DNA from: Lachnospiraceae bacterium
Lineage (GTDB): Bacteria > Bacillota > Clostridia > Lachnospirales > Lachnospiraceae
Assembly: GCA_015057055.1 (NCBI GenBank)
Contig: SVFE01000014.1
Span: 1-48,661, forward strand
DNA length: 48,661 bases
Reading direction: 5' to 3'
Shown here: positions 26,986 to 36,010 of the stretch, in pieces
How the letters are laid out: each line of letters opens with the position of its first letter
Numbering within the stretch: the stretch's first letter is position 1
Notes under the pieces: model-generated
The model's database searches: none
What the model was told of the DNA's origin: nothing
Seen by the model: the letters and a program-made list of their open reading frames with translations, nothing else
Position numbers and translations under genes: made by a program

Positions 26986-28665
26986 GTGTTACCCTATTAC
27001 GTAATCACTTCCGTAATTGCATTTTTCAATCTAGTCCTTTTGGTGAGTATGACCGAAGGAAAAAAAGTGAATTACTACAGCGTTATGATGGCAATCGTGA
27101 TGGCCATATCCAATATTGGCTATTTGGCAGTGGCGTTATCCACCAATCTGGACGAAGCCATTCTCGCTAACAAGGTGGGCTATGTGGGTGGCTGTTTTGT
27201 AGCGCCGCTTATGCTGCTTTGCATTTGTTCGGTTTGCAATCTGAAGCTGGGCAAACTCCTACAGTTTGTGGTGTTTTTCGCTAGTTTTGTGGTCTACGTG
27301 ATGGTTCTGTTTATCGGGTACAGCGATTTTTATTACAAGGAAGCCTTTCTTAGGACGGTTGGCGGCGTAAGTGCCCTGGGGCAGGAATACGGGCCCGGAC
27401 ATGTGCTTTTCTATATTTTGTTATATGGGCACATTGCGTCCCAGATTATTATTTTGATTTACTGTATGGTGAAAAAGGCGTCGGTGCCGCGCACCAGTTT
27501 ATGGACCATGGCGATGATTGAAGTGGTCAATATCGCTTCTTTTATTGTGGTGCGGGCGATTCATGAGGATTTGGAAATCATGCCGCTGATGTTTACCTTG
27601 GACGGCTTTTTCTTGATTTATTTGTGTAATAATGCGGCGCTGTACAATATCGAAGATACGATTTCTGATGCTCTTGGAAAACAGGAATTTTACGGTTATG
27701 TGGTTTTGGATAAACGGGGACGTTTCATGGGGTGCAATGAATTTGCCAAAAGCATTTTCCCGGCCATTACCGAATGCCGGGTGGACCAGCCCGTAAAAGA
27801 AGTTCCCGGCTTGGAGGTTATGGCAGAATGGATTGGCCGGCATCCGGGCAAAGAAGATTTGCGCACCTCTTATGAGGCCGGTGAAAAATATTACGAATGC
27901 CGGGTGGAACGGATTTTGCAAAGGAAAAAACTGCGGGGTTATATTGTTGAATTGCAGGACGATACCCAGCGGAGAGACTACTTAAATCTGCTTTCTTCTT
28001 ACAATGATGAACTGGAACAGCAGGTGGATGAAAAGACAAAGCAGGTAGAAAATATCCAGGCCCAGGTGCTCCTAGGCATGGCAAACATCGTGGAAAACCG
28101 GGATGATAATACCGGCGGTCACATCAAGCGGACCAGCGAAGTGATGAAAATGCTGATTGCTACCATCGTTGAGGAAAAACTGCTTCCCATGAGCAAAGAG
28201 TTTTGTGATGACATTATCAAGGCGGCGCCCCTTCACGACCTTGGGAAAATCGCCATTGATGATAAAATCCTCAGAAAGCCGGGGCGGCTTACGGAGGAAG
28301 AATTTGCCGTTATGAAGACCCATGCGGAGCGGAGTGCGGAATTGGTGGACAGCATCTTTCGGGACGTAGAGACGGACCATTTTGTGAAGGTTGCGTACAA
28401 CATTGCCCGGCATCACCATGAAAAGTGGAACGGCACCGGATATCCGGAAGGCTTAAAGGGAGAGGACATCCCTCTGGAAGCAAGAATCATGGCGGTTGCC
28501 GATGTGTATGATGCGCTGGTAAGTAAGCGGTGCTACAAGGATGCTATGAGCTTTGAAGAGGCGAAAAAGGTTATGCTGGAATCCATGGGCAGTCATTTTG
28601 ACCCGCAGATGGAACCGGTGCTTTTAAAGAGTTTGGATAAACTGGAAGCGTATTACCGGGGATAA
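26986..28665 (+). CDS. Membrane sensor with HD-GYP c-di-GMP phosphodiesterase domain
   Basis: A 559-residue protein. Residues 1-225 form about seven membrane helices, similar in layout to the 7TM sensor regions of histidine kinases. Residues 235-325 resemble a PAS domain. A short coiled coil follows (EQQVDEKTKQVENIQAQ), then an HD-GYP domain (about 365-559) with HDLGKIAIDD and HHHEKWNGTGYPEGL. HD-GYP enzymes degrade c-di-GMP, so this is the natural opponent of the GGDEF protein at 15 kb. The start codon is GTG, with AAAGGAG about 9 bases before it and a promoter upstream. The input signal is unknown. Confidence 0.9.
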   Translation: MLPYYVITSVIAFFNLVLLVSMTEGKKVNYYSVMMAIVMAISNIGYLAVALSTNLDEAILANKVGYVGGCFVAPLMLLCICSVCNLKLGKLLQFVVFFASFVVYVMVLFIGYSDFYYKEAFLRTVGGVSALGQEYGPGHVLFYILLYGHIASQIIILIYCMVKKASVPRTSLWTMAMIEVVNIASFIVVRAIHEDLEIMPLMFTLDGFFLIYLCNNAALYNIEDTISDALGKQEFYGYVVLDKRGRFMGCNEFAKSIFPAITECRVDQPVKEVPGLEVMAEWIGRHPGKEDLRTSYEAGEKYYECRVERILQRKKLRGYIVELQDDTQRRDYLNLLSSYNDELEQQVDEKTKQVENIQAQVLLGMANIVENRDDNTGGHIKRTSEVMKMLIATIVEEKLLPMSKEFCDDIIKAAPLHDLGKIAIDDKILRKPGRLTEEEFAVMKTHAERSAELVDSIFRDVETDHFVKVAYNIARHHHEKWNGTGYPEGLKGEDIPLEARIMAVADVYDALVSKRCYKDAMSFEEAKKVMLESMGSHFDPQMEPVLLKSLDKLEAYYRG

Positions 28666-28699
28666 ATGCGCTCGCCGCAGAGATTTTTAAATAAAATTG

Positions 28700-28728
28700 T
28701 TGAGAACTACTAAAAAAAAGAGTAGAAT
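28700..28728 (+). promoter_or_regulatory. Promoter of hisS-aspS
   Basis: TTGAGA (28700-28705) and TAGAAT (28723-28728) are separated by 17 bases. The leader to hisS is under 50 bases, too short for a T-box riboswitch. Confidence 0.6.
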
Positions 28729-28772
28729 ATTAGCGTTATTACGAATAAGGCAGGAAAAGTTGGAGGAGAGTT

Positions 28773-30041
28773 ATGGCACTGAGTAAAAAGCCGGTGAAGG
28801 GTATGAAGGATGTTATGCCCGCAGAAATGCAGATTCGGGATTATGTGATTGCTCTGATAAAAGAGACTTATCAGGCATACGGATTCACATCCATTGAGAC
28901 CCCTTGCGTAGAAAATATTGAAAACCTGACCAATAAGCAGGGCGGGGAAAATGAAAAACTGATTTTTAAGATTTTGAAACGCGGAGATAAATTGAAATTA
29001 GAGAGCGCCAAAGAGGAAGCGGATGTGGTTGACAGCGGTCTTCGTTATGACCTTACCGTTCCTTTGGCAAGATATTATTCCAATCATGCCAACGAGCTTC
29101 CTACCCCTTTTAAGGCGTTGCAGATGGGAAATGTATGGCGTGCGGACCAGCCCCAGCGGGGAAGATTTCGTCAGTTTATGCAGTGCGATATCGATATCTT
29201 AGGGGAACCCGGCAATTTAGCGGAAATTGAGTTGATTCTGGCAACTACCACGGTTCTTGGAAAATTGAATTTTAAGAATTTTAATATCCGCATCAATGAC
29301 CGCCGGATGTTAAAGGCTATGGCAGCCTATGCCGGCTTTGAAGAGGATTCTTACGACAGCGTATTTATCACATTGGACAAGATGGATAAAATCGGAACGG
29401 ACGGCGTTAAGGAATGTCTGATTGCCGATGGATTTGCTGCAGAAAAGGTAGAAAAATACATGGCTCTTTTTGAGGGCTTAAAGACGGCTGAGGACGGCGT
29501 CTCCTACCTGGCCTCCGTACTCGGGGATTATCTTCCGGAAGAATGTAAGAAGAACCTGGAAGAGATTTCTGCCAGCGTAAATGCGGCAAAGACAGCGGAT
29601 TTTACCCTTTTGTTTGACCCTACTTTGGTAAGGGGTATGTCTTACTATACCGGAACCATTTTTGAAGTAGAATTAAAAGAGTTTCATTCCAGCTGCGGCG
29701 GCGGCGGACGGTATGACAAGATGATTGGCAAGTTTACCGGAAACGATACGCCGGCCTGCGGATTTTCCATCGGATTTGAACGAATCATTACGATTTTGAT
29801 GGAGAATGATTTCAAGGTTCCTACCCAAGGAAAGAAGATGGCCTTTTTGGTAGAGAAAAATCTTCCCACCGAGGAGTTAAATGCCGTGTTGAAAGAAGCG
29901 GCAGACCTTAGAGGTCAGGGCAATATTGTTTTGGTGTCCAAGATGATGAAGAATAAAAAATTCCAGAAAGAACAGCTGGCAAAAGACGGCTATACGGAAG
30001 TGAAAGAATTTTTCGGAGGTGCAAAATGGCAGAATCAATGA
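28773..30041 (+). CDS. hisS: Histidyl-tRNA synthetase
   Basis: A 422-residue class II synthetase that charges tRNA-His. Motif 1 lies around FTSIETPCVENIENL. Motif 2 and the histidine loop are RYDLTVPLARYYSNH and GNVWRADQPQRGRFRQF, motif 3 is GFSIGFERI, and GRYDKMIG is present. The C-terminal anticodon domain appears trimmed compared with some bacterial enzymes. GGAGGA precedes the ATG. It overlaps aspS by 16 bases, so translation of the two is probably coupled. Confidence 0.96.
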   Translation: MALSKKPVKGMKDVMPAEMQIRDYVIALIKETYQAYGFTSIETPCVENIENLTNKQGGENEKLIFKILKRGDKLKLESAKEEADVVDSGLRYDLTVPLARYYSNHANELPTPFKALQMGNVWRADQPQRGRFRQFMQCDIDILGEPGNLAEIELILATTTVLGKLNFKNFNIRINDRRMLKAMAAYAGFEEDSYDSVFITLDKMDKIGTDGVKECLIADGFAAEKVEKYMALFEGLKTAEDGVSYLASVLGDYLPEECKKNLEEISASVNAAKTADFTLLFDPTLVRGMSYYTGTIFEVELKEFHSSCGGGGRYDKMIGKFTGNDTPACGFSIGFERIITILMENDFKVPTQGKKMAFLVEKNLPTEELNAVLKEAADLRGQGNIVLVSKMMKNKKFQKEQLAKDGYTEVKEFFGGAKWQNQ

Positions 30042-31840
30042 AAGGACTGAAACGGTCCCATCGCTGCGCAGAACTTAGCGAAGCAAACATCGGCGAGAAA
30101 GTGACCCTGATGGGATGGGTACAAAAGAGCCGTAACAAAGGCGGAATTATTTTCCTGGATCTTCGTGACAGAAGCGGTCTTGTTCAGATTATTTTTGAAC
30201 AGTCCGAAGAAGCAAAGGATAACTATATCGATGCAGCAGGATTTGAAAAAGCGGAGAAGCTTCGTAGCGAGTTTGTTATCGCGGTTACCGGTAAGGTAGA
30301 AAAACGAGGCGGTGCGGAAAATCCGAATCTGAAGACCGGTACCATCGAGGTGCGTGCAACGGATTTGCGTATTTTATCCGAGGCAGAGACCCCGCCCTTC
30401 CCTATTGAAGCGGATTCCAAGACAAAAGAAGAACTGCGACTGAAATACCGCTATCTGGATCTTAGAAGACCGGACATTCAGCATAATCTGATGTTCCGTA
30501 GTGATGTAACCAAGTCTGTTCGAAACTTCTTATATGAAGAGGGATTTTTGGAAATCGAGACACCGATTTTGAATCGTTCCACACCGGAAGGAGCAAGAGA
30601 CTATCTGGTTCCCAGCCGCGTGCATCCGGGGAATTTCTATGCACTTCCCCAGTCCCCCCAGCTGTTTAAGCAGCTCCTTATGTGTTCCGGATACGACCGT
30701 TATTTCCAGATTGCAAAGTGTTTCCGTGATGAGGACCTTCGTGCGGACCGTCAACCGGAATTTACCCAGATTGATATGGAGCTTTCCTTTGTGGATGTGG
30801 ATGACGTAATTGATGTAAATGAGCGTTTGATTCAGAAATTGTTTAAAGACTGTCTGAATGTGGAGGTGTCCCTTCCCATGCAGCGTATTACCTGGCAGGA
30901 AGCCATGGACCGTTTCGGTTCGGACAAACCGGATGTGCGCTTTGGTATGGAACTGAAGGATGTTTCCGAAACTGTAGCAGACTGTGAATTTGTAGTATTT
31001 AAGAGTGCGTTGGAAAACGGCGGTTCCGTTCGCGGTATCAATGCAAAAGGTCAGGCGGAAATGCCCCGAAAGAAAATTGATGCCCTGGTGGAATTTGCCA
31101 AAGGCTTTGGTGCCAAAGGTCTTGCTTACCTTGCGGTAATGCCGGACGGAAGCTACAAATCCTCCTTTGCTAAATTTTTAACCGAAGAGCAGTTGGAGCG
31201 TTTGGTGAAGGCTATGGAAGGCGAAAAGGGTGACCTTCTCCTCTTCGCAGCAGACAAAAATAAAGTGGTTTGGGATGTTCTTGGAAATCTTCGTCTGGAG
31301 ATTGCAAGAAATCTGGATTTGTTAAAGAAAGATGATTATCGTTTCCTTTGGGTAACCGAGTTCCCGCTTCTTGAGTGGGACGAAGAGGAAGAACGCTTCG
31401 TGGCAATGCACCACCCGTTCACCATGCCCATGGAAGAGGATTTGCCCCTGTTAGATACCGACCCCGGCAAGGTCCGTGCAAAAGCGTACGACTGCGTGTT
31501 AAACGGCGTAGAGCTGGGCGGCGGTTCCGTTCGAATCTACCAGTCGGATGTACAGGAAAAGATGTTTGAAAAACTGGGCATTACAAAAGAAGATGCCTAT
31601 GAAAAATTCGGCTTCCTTTTGCAGGCATTTAAGTACGGTGTGCCGCCTCACGCAGGTCTGGCTTTTGGTCTTGACCGTCTCATCATGCTTATGGTACAGG
31701 CAGACAACATTCGTGAAGTGATTGCCTTCCCGAAGGTGAAGGATGCGTCCTGTCTGATGAGTGAAGCACCTAATGTGGTAGACCCTAAACAGCTGGAAGA
31801 GTTGGAAATTGCCATTACCGCAAAGAATGAAGATGAGTAA
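30026..31840 (+). CDS. aspS: Aspartyl-tRNA synthetase
   Basis: A 604-residue bacterial-type class II synthetase. An N-terminal OB fold binds the anticodon (VTLMGWVQKSRNKGGIIFLDLRD). The catalytic core carries NRSTPEGARDYLVPSR, FRDEDLRADRQPEFTQID and FGLDRLIMLM, with the GAD insertion domain in the middle. Length matches the family. GGAGGTG lies inside the end of hisS, directly before the start. The discriminating versus non-discriminating type cannot be decided from motifs alone. Confidence 0.97.
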   Translation: MAESMKGLKRSHRCAELSEANIGEKVTLMGWVQKSRNKGGIIFLDLRDRSGLVQIIFEQSEEAKDNYIDAAGFEKAEKLRSEFVIAVTGKVEKRGGAENPNLKTGTIEVRATDLRILSEAETPPFPIEADSKTKEELRLKYRYLDLRRPDIQHNLMFRSDVTKSVRNFLYEEGFLEIETPILNRSTPEGARDYLVPSRVHPGNFYALPQSPQLFKQLLMCSGYDRYFQIAKCFRDEDLRADRQPEFTQIDMELSFVDVDDVIDVNERLIQKLFKDCLNVEVSLPMQRITWQEAMDRFGSDKPDVRFGMELKDVSETVADCEFVVFKSALENGGSVRGINAKGQAEMPRKKIDALVEFAKGFGAKGLAYLAVMPDGSYKSSFAKFLTEEQLERLVKAMEGEKGDLLLFAADKNKVVWDVLGNLRLEIARNLDLLKKDDYRFLWVTEFPLLEWDEEEERFVAMHHPFTMPMEEDLPLLDTDPGKVRAKAYDCVLNGVELGGGSVRIYQSDVQEKMFEKLGITKEDAYEKFGFLLQAFKYGVPPHAGLAFGLDRLIMLMVQADNIREVIAFPKVKDASCLMSEAPNVVDPKQLEELEIAITAKNEDE

Positions 31841-32567
31841 ATTGTATTATATGGACACGACGCCCTTTCTGAATTCCACGGTTTTTTCTGCGGGATTGCA
31901 GAGGGTGGGACAGGTCCGGAATAAAAAAATTGCAGAGTGTAAAAATGATGCAGACAAGGCCAGAAGCTTAGCAGCTGGCCTTTTATTCTGTTATGGCTAC
32001 CGGGAGCATTTGGGGACGGGAAAGATGATTTCATGCAACGGAAAAACTCCGAAGCAGGACGTGCCGGAAGAAGGCTTACCCGGCCCTCACGGAAAGCCCC
32101 TGGCCGTAGATGGAGTATATTACAGTCTGTCCCATTCAGGAAATTATGCAGCCTGCCTAATCGGCAGAAGTGAAAACGGATTGGATATCCAGGTTCGCCG
32201 CCCGGTACGGGAAGGCTTGGAAAAACGTTTTTTTGCCAAAGAGGAAAATGATTACCTGGACGGATTGCGTGGCAAAGGCGGGGCGGAGGAAGTTACGGAT
32301 GCATTTTTTACCATCTGGACCCTGAAGGAAGCCTATGCAAAATATACGGGTAAGGGAATGAGCGAAGGCTTTTCCGGTTTTTCCGTAATGCCCTCGGTTT
32401 TGCGCGAGGGCAAGGGTACCGTAGGCGGGTCTATTTTGCAGAGCGGCCGGTATGGGAAGCTTGGAAAGGACTGTTTCTGGGCTGTATTTTCCGGGGAAGA
32501 TGGCTGCGGCAAAGCGCCGGAAGTAGAAGTAATAGAAATTTTGCCGGAAAATTTGTTTTTACCGTAA
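31833..32567 (+). CDS. 4'-phosphopantetheinyl transferase (Sfp-like)
   Basis: A 244-residue enzyme that attaches phosphopantetheine from CoA to carrier proteins. Recognisable motifs are YYSLSHSGNYAACLIG, the metal motif GLDIQ and WTLKEAYAKYTGKGM. In most Sfp-type enzymes the third acidic metal ligand is Glu in G-x-D-x-E, whereas here it is Gln. I start at the ATG overlapping the aspS stop (ATGAGTAA). Other in-frame starts at 31827 or 31851 remain possible because no clear ribosome site is visible. No polyketide or peptide synthetase genes are nearby. Confidence 0.82.
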   Translation: MSKLYYMDTTPFLNSTVFSAGLQRVGQVRNKKIAECKNDADKARSLAAGLLFCYGYREHLGTGKMISCNGKTPKQDVPEEGLPGPHGKPLAVDGVYYSLSHSGNYAACLIGRSENGLDIQVRRPVREGLEKRFFAKEENDYLDGLRGKGGAEEVTDAFFTIWTLKEAYAKYTGKGMSEGFSGFSVMPSVLREGKGTVGGSILQSGRYGKLGKDCFWAVFSGEDGCGKAPEVEVIEILPENLFLP

Positions 32568-32643
32568 TATTGTGATAGAATGTTGCAAGTATGAATATTT
32601 GACTAAGGAATTAGTGATATAAGATATAAGAAGGAGAAAAAGA

Positions 32644-34383
32644 ATGAGTGAAAAGAAAATAATGCTTGGAAATGAAGCAATTGCTCGTGGTGCTTATGAA
32701 GCCGGTGTTAAGGTTTCGGCGGCATATCCGGGTACACCCAGCACGGAAATCAGCGAAAATATCGTGCATTATCCGGAAATTTACGCAGAGTGGTCCCCCA
32801 ATGAAAAGGTAGCGATGGAGGTTGCCATCGGTGCTTCTATCAGCGGTGTGCGTGCGTTGGCGTCTATGAAACATGTCGGCGTTAACGTTGCGTCTGACCC
32901 CCTCTTTACCATTGCGTACTCCGGTGTAAACGGCGGACTTGTTTTGGTGGCTGCAGATGATCCGGGGCTTTATTCTTCCCAGAATGAGCAGGATTCCCGT
33001 CTGGTTGCGAGAACGGCTCAGATTCCTGTACTGGAGCCTTCCGATTCCATGGAAGCAAAGGAATTTACCAAGCTGGCATTTGAACTCAGTGAGCAGTATG
33101 ATACGCCCATGATGGTGCGTACTACGACAAGACTTGCCCATTCCCAGGGCGTTGTGGAACTTTGCGACCGCGCGGAAGTAGAAGATAAGCCCTATGAAAG
33201 AAATGCTGCAAAATACGTTATGATGCCCGGCAATGCCAAGTTGCGTCATGTATTTGTAGAGCAGAGATTAAAGAAAATGGCGGAAGATGCTTCTTCCATG
33301 GCAATCAATAAAGCAGAGTACAAAGATACCAAAATCGGTGTGATTACCAGCGGTATTCCTTACCAGTATGTGAAGGAAGCATTGCCGGAAGCCTCCGTTT
33401 TGAAACTCGGTCTGGTTCATCCCCTTCCGAAAAAACTCATTGAAGAGTTTGCTTCCAAGGTGGAAACACTTTACGTAGTGGAAGAGTTGGAACCTTTGAT
33501 GGAAGAGCAGATTAAGTCTTGGGGAATCAAGGCCATCGGCAAAGAGATTTTTACCCTGCAGGGAGAATACAGCGCTAATATGCTTCGGAAAGCAATTCTC
33601 GGAGAAGAAATCGAGACTAAGGCACCTGCGCAGGTACCTGCAAGACCTCCGATTTTGTGTCCCGGATGTCCCCACAGAAGCACCTTTACCGTACTGAAAC
33701 AGCTGGGAATCCACGGCGCAGGTGACATCGGATGTTATACGCTGGGAGCCGTTGCACCGCTGAACGTAATCGATACTACGGTTTGTATGGGCTCCAGTAT
33801 TTCCACACTGCACGGTATGGAAAAGGCGAAAGGAAAAGATTACATCAAGAATTGGGTAGCCTTAATCGGTGATTCCACATTCTTACATACGGGTATCAAC
33901 TCCCTTATGAATATGGTATATAACAAATCTACCGGAACGGTTATGATTCTGGATAACTCCACTACCGGTATGACCGGTCATCAGGAGCATGCGGCGACCG
34001 GCAAGACCTTGCAGGGAGAGCCCACAACGGCCATTGATTTGGAGAAATTATGTCATGCCATCGGCGTGAAAAATGTCACCGTGGTAAATGCATTTGATAC
34101 GGAACTTTTAAAGGAGACCGTTAAGCGCGAAGTGGCTAAGGATGAGATTTCGGTCATTATTTCCCAGGCACCCTGTGCACTGTTAAAGAGCAATGTTTCC
34201 AAATCCAAATGCGTAGCAATTCCGGAAAAATGTAAGAAGTGCGGAATGTGTCTTGTGCCGGGATGTCCTGCCATTACCAAACAGGAAGACGGTACGGTGA
34301 AGATTGATGAGACGATGTGTAACGGTTGCGGACTTTGCATGAGCCGTTGTAAGTTCGGTGCCATCGAGAAGGTGGAGGTGTAA
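32644..34383 (+). CDS. iorA: Indolepyruvate:ferredoxin oxidoreductase, alpha subunit
   Basis: A 579-residue thiamine-diphosphate enzyme subunit that oxidatively decarboxylates aryl-pyruvates to aryl-acetyl-CoA while reducing ferredoxin. The N-terminal part (GNEAIARGAYEAG, AYPGTPSTE) and the TPP domain (CPGCPHRSTF, GDIGCYTLG, IGDSTFLHTG) are complete. The C-terminus carries two [4Fe-4S] motifs, CKKCGMCLVPGCP and CNGCGLCMSRCKFG. GAAGGAG precedes the ATG. The gene is 1 base before iorB. A weak promoter (TTGACT at 32599) may serve the pair. Confidence 0.96.
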   Translation: MSEKKIMLGNEAIARGAYEAGVKVSAAYPGTPSTEISENIVHYPEIYAEWSPNEKVAMEVAIGASISGVRALASMKHVGVNVASDPLFTIAYSGVNGGLVLVAADDPGLYSSQNEQDSRLVARTAQIPVLEPSDSMEAKEFTKLAFELSEQYDTPMMVRTTTRLAHSQGVVELCDRAEVEDKPYERNAAKYVMMPGNAKLRHVFVEQRLKKMAEDASSMAINKAEYKDTKIGVITSGIPYQYVKEALPEASVLKLGLVHPLPKKLIEEFASKVETLYVVEELEPLMEEQIKSWGIKAIGKEIFTLQGEYSANMLRKAILGEEIETKAPAQVPARPPILCPGCPHRSTFTVLKQLGIHGAGDIGCYTLGAVAPLNVIDTTVCMGSSISTLHGMEKAKGKDYIKNWVALIGDSTFLHTGINSLMNMVYNKSTGTVMILDNSTTGMTGHQEHAATGKTLQGEPTTAIDLEKLCHAIGVKNVTVVNAFDTELLKETVKREVAKDEISVIISQAPCALLKSNVSKSKCVAIPEKCKKCGMCLVPGCPAITKQEDGTVKIDETMCNGCGLCMSRCKFGAIEKVEV

Positions 34384-34384
34384 T

Positions 34385-34957
34385 ATGGAACAGACAAAGA
34401 GTATTATGATTGTTGGTGTCGGCGGGCAGGGTACTTTGCTTACCAGCCGTATCCTTGGCGGTATTACAACCCAGGCCGGCTATGACGTAAAACTTTCCGA
34501 AGTACACGGAATGGCTCAGCGCGGCGGTTCGGTGGTAACGTTTGTCCGCTACGGTAAAGAAGTGTTTGAACCCATTGTGGAAGAAGGCTGTGCTGATGTA
34601 CTGATTGCATTTGAACGTTTGGAAGCGCTTCGCTATGCCCATTTCTTAAAAGAAGACGGCGTGCTTATTATTAACGACCAGCGCATTGACCCCATGACGG
34701 TAGTAACCGGTGCAATGCAGTATCCGGAAAATATTATTGAGAATTTATCCAAGGATTATAAGGTTGTGGCGGTTGATGCCATGGCAGAAGCCAAGAAACT
34801 GGGCAATTCCAAAGTGTTTAATACCATCATTATCGGTGTTGCCGCAAAACAGATGAATTTTGCAAAAGAGGATTGGCTTAAGGTAATCGAAAATACAGTG
34901 CCGGCAAAGACCGTGGACATTAATAAGCAGGCATTTGAAGTCGGATATGCACTGTAA
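34385..34957 (+). CDS. iorB: Indolepyruvate:ferredoxin oxidoreductase, beta subunit
   Basis: A 190-residue gamma-type domain that completes the aryl-pyruvate oxidoreductase. The nucleotide-like loop IVGVGGQGTLLTSRIL at the N-terminus and HGMAQRGGSVVTFVR are typical. I start at 34385, where GGAGGTG sits just before the ATG, instead of the upstream in-frame start inside iorA. Together with IorA it would feed aryl-acetyl-CoA to a ligase such as the PaaK at 38.5 kb. Confidence 0.95.
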   Translation: MEQTKSIMIVGVGGQGTLLTSRILGGITTQAGYDVKLSEVHGMAQRGGSVVTFVRYGKEVFEPIVEEGCADVLIAFERLEALRYAHFLKEDGVLIINDQRIDPMTVVTGAMQYPENIIENLSKDYKVVAVDAMAEAKKLGNSKVFNTIIIGVAAKQMNFAKEDWLKVIENTVPAKTVDINKQAFEVGYAL

Positions 34958-34965
34958 AAATTCCG

Positions 34966-35033
34966 TGCTGCTTCGGATGAAAGACTGCTTTGGATGAAAG
35001 ACTGTTTCGGATGAACGATTGCTTCAGATGAAC
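34966..35033 (+). repeat. Four tandem 17-base repeats with ATGA ladder
   Basis: Four adjacent 17-base units at 34966, 34983, 35000 and 35017, consensus GACTGCTTCGGATGAAA. Each unit contains ATGA. Because the period is 17, the ATG of one unit meets an in-frame TGA exactly at the ATGA of the next. This gives a chain of six-codon frames linked by stop-start overlaps, leading towards the ATG at 35062. The units lie between iorB and a small unknown gene. Confidence 0.9.
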
Positions 35034-35061
35034 GTCAAGAAAATGAGTCGGGAGAAGACGG

Positions 35062-35361
35062 ATGATAGATAATATGATGACCCATGTAAAGGTAAATAAC
35101 GAGATTGACCTTTGCGAGATAAAGAGTGAAAAGGCGAGAAAAAAAGTAGAGACTGCCATGCAGTATGCGCAGATTTCCTACTTCCTCCGCTGGCAGGAGC
35201 CCGGTTTTTTGGAAAAACTCTTGTTCCATAAATCGACGAAAGTAGTGATGTGCGTCAACCGGGCGCAGCTGGAATTTGCAATTGAAGCATTGGCGGATTT
35301 GGAACTTACCGATAAGGAAATTGTGTTTTTGGGTGAGTCAGCCAGAAAAAGAGAAAAATAA
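35062..35361 (+). CDS. Small hypothetical protein
   Basis: A 99-residue soluble protein of mixed charge with no motif I recognise. The middle contains KKVETAMQYAQISYFLRWQEPGFL and the second half TKVVMCVNRAQLEFAIEALADLEL, suggesting an alpha/beta fold. GGGAGAAG precedes the ATG. Further ATGs lie 4 and 5 codons in. A strong terminator follows, so it is the last gene of the iorAB transcript. No partner indicates its role. Confidence 0.7.
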   Translation: MIDNMMTHVKVNNEIDLCEIKSEKARKKVETAMQYAQISYFLRWQEPGFLEKLLFHKSTKVVMCVNRAQLEFAIEALADLELTDKEIVFLGESARKREK

Positions 35362-35378
35362 GAAAAAACAGAAAAATG

Positions 35379-35428
35379 AGGCCCCCGCATTTGTTTTATA
35401 AGCTTTGCGGGGGCTTCGTTTTTTTTTG
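35379..35428 (+). terminator. Terminator of the iorAB transcript
   Basis: A GC-rich stem pairs GCCCCCGCA (35381-35389) with TGCGGGGGC (35406-35414), extended by two outer pairs. The loop is 16 bases, and about ten Ts follow closely. Confidence 0.92.
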
Positions 35429-35438
35429 TATTTAGGTA

Positions 35439-35471
35439 TTGACACTTGGCTGTTATTGGTGTATATATAAC
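35439..35471 (+). promoter_or_regulatory. Promoter and possible operator of the gntR-ABC operon
   Basis: TTGACA (35439-35444) and TATATA (35462-35467) are separated by 17 bases. TGTTAT (35451-35456) and ATAACA (35466-35471) form an inverted repeat across the spacer and -10 box, a fitting position for autorepression by the GntR protein encoded next. Confidence 0.65.
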
Positions 35472-35554
35472 ATATAAACAGTTGAAGGGGGTTATATTAC
35501 TCCAAAAGAATATTTAACAGACTGAAAATAATCAAAAGTGAAAGGAGGAAGCGC

Positions 35555-35926
35555 ATGAAAATAATGCAAAATTCCGGAGTGCCTATCTATCAGCAGATTG
35601 CAGAACAGTTTAAAACTGACATTCTGAACGGAAAAATGAAGCAGGGAGAATATCTGCCGTCCATTCGCGGCCTGGCAAAAGAACTGCGGATTAGTGTTAT
35701 TACTACGATGAAGGCATACGAAGAATTGGAAAAACAGGGACTTGTAACGGCGGTGCAGGGCAAAGGTTATTATGTCAATGCCCAGGATAGTGAAATGCTT
35801 CGGGAACAACATATGCGTAAGATGGAAGAATTTCTTATGAGTGCCATTGCCGCAGCCAGAGTTGCGGGTATTACGGATAAAGAACTGCTCGAAACCCTGA
35901 AGGTGCTTTGTGCGGCGGAAGAATAG
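35555..35926 (+). CDS. GntR-family regulator, YtrA subfamily
   Basis: A 123-residue regulator. The N-terminal winged helix runs from VPIYQQIAEQFKTDIL through LPSIRGLAKELRIS to GKGYYVN. The short helical tail without a ligand domain is the hallmark of the YtrA subfamily, which normally controls an adjacent ABC transporter and responds to envelope stress or drugs. The next three genes fit that pattern. AAAGGAGG lies 8 bases before the ATG. Confidence 0.9.
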   Translation: MKIMQNSGVPIYQQIAEQFKTDILNGKMKQGEYLPSIRGLAKELRISVITTMKAYEELEKQGLVTAVQGKGYYVNAQDSEMLREQHMRKMEEFLMSAIAAARVAGITDKELLETLKVLCAAEE

Positions 35927-36010
35927 GGACATAACAAAGAAAACAAACGTAAAAGGGGTTTGTGAAGATAAATGATTGTGTCCAAAGATTTGGAGAGGAG
36001 TGAAATTGGA

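Noticed and set aside
28666-28772. T-box riboswitch upstream of hisS
   Set aside because: The leader after the promoter is under 50 bases, with no specifier stem or T-box sequence.
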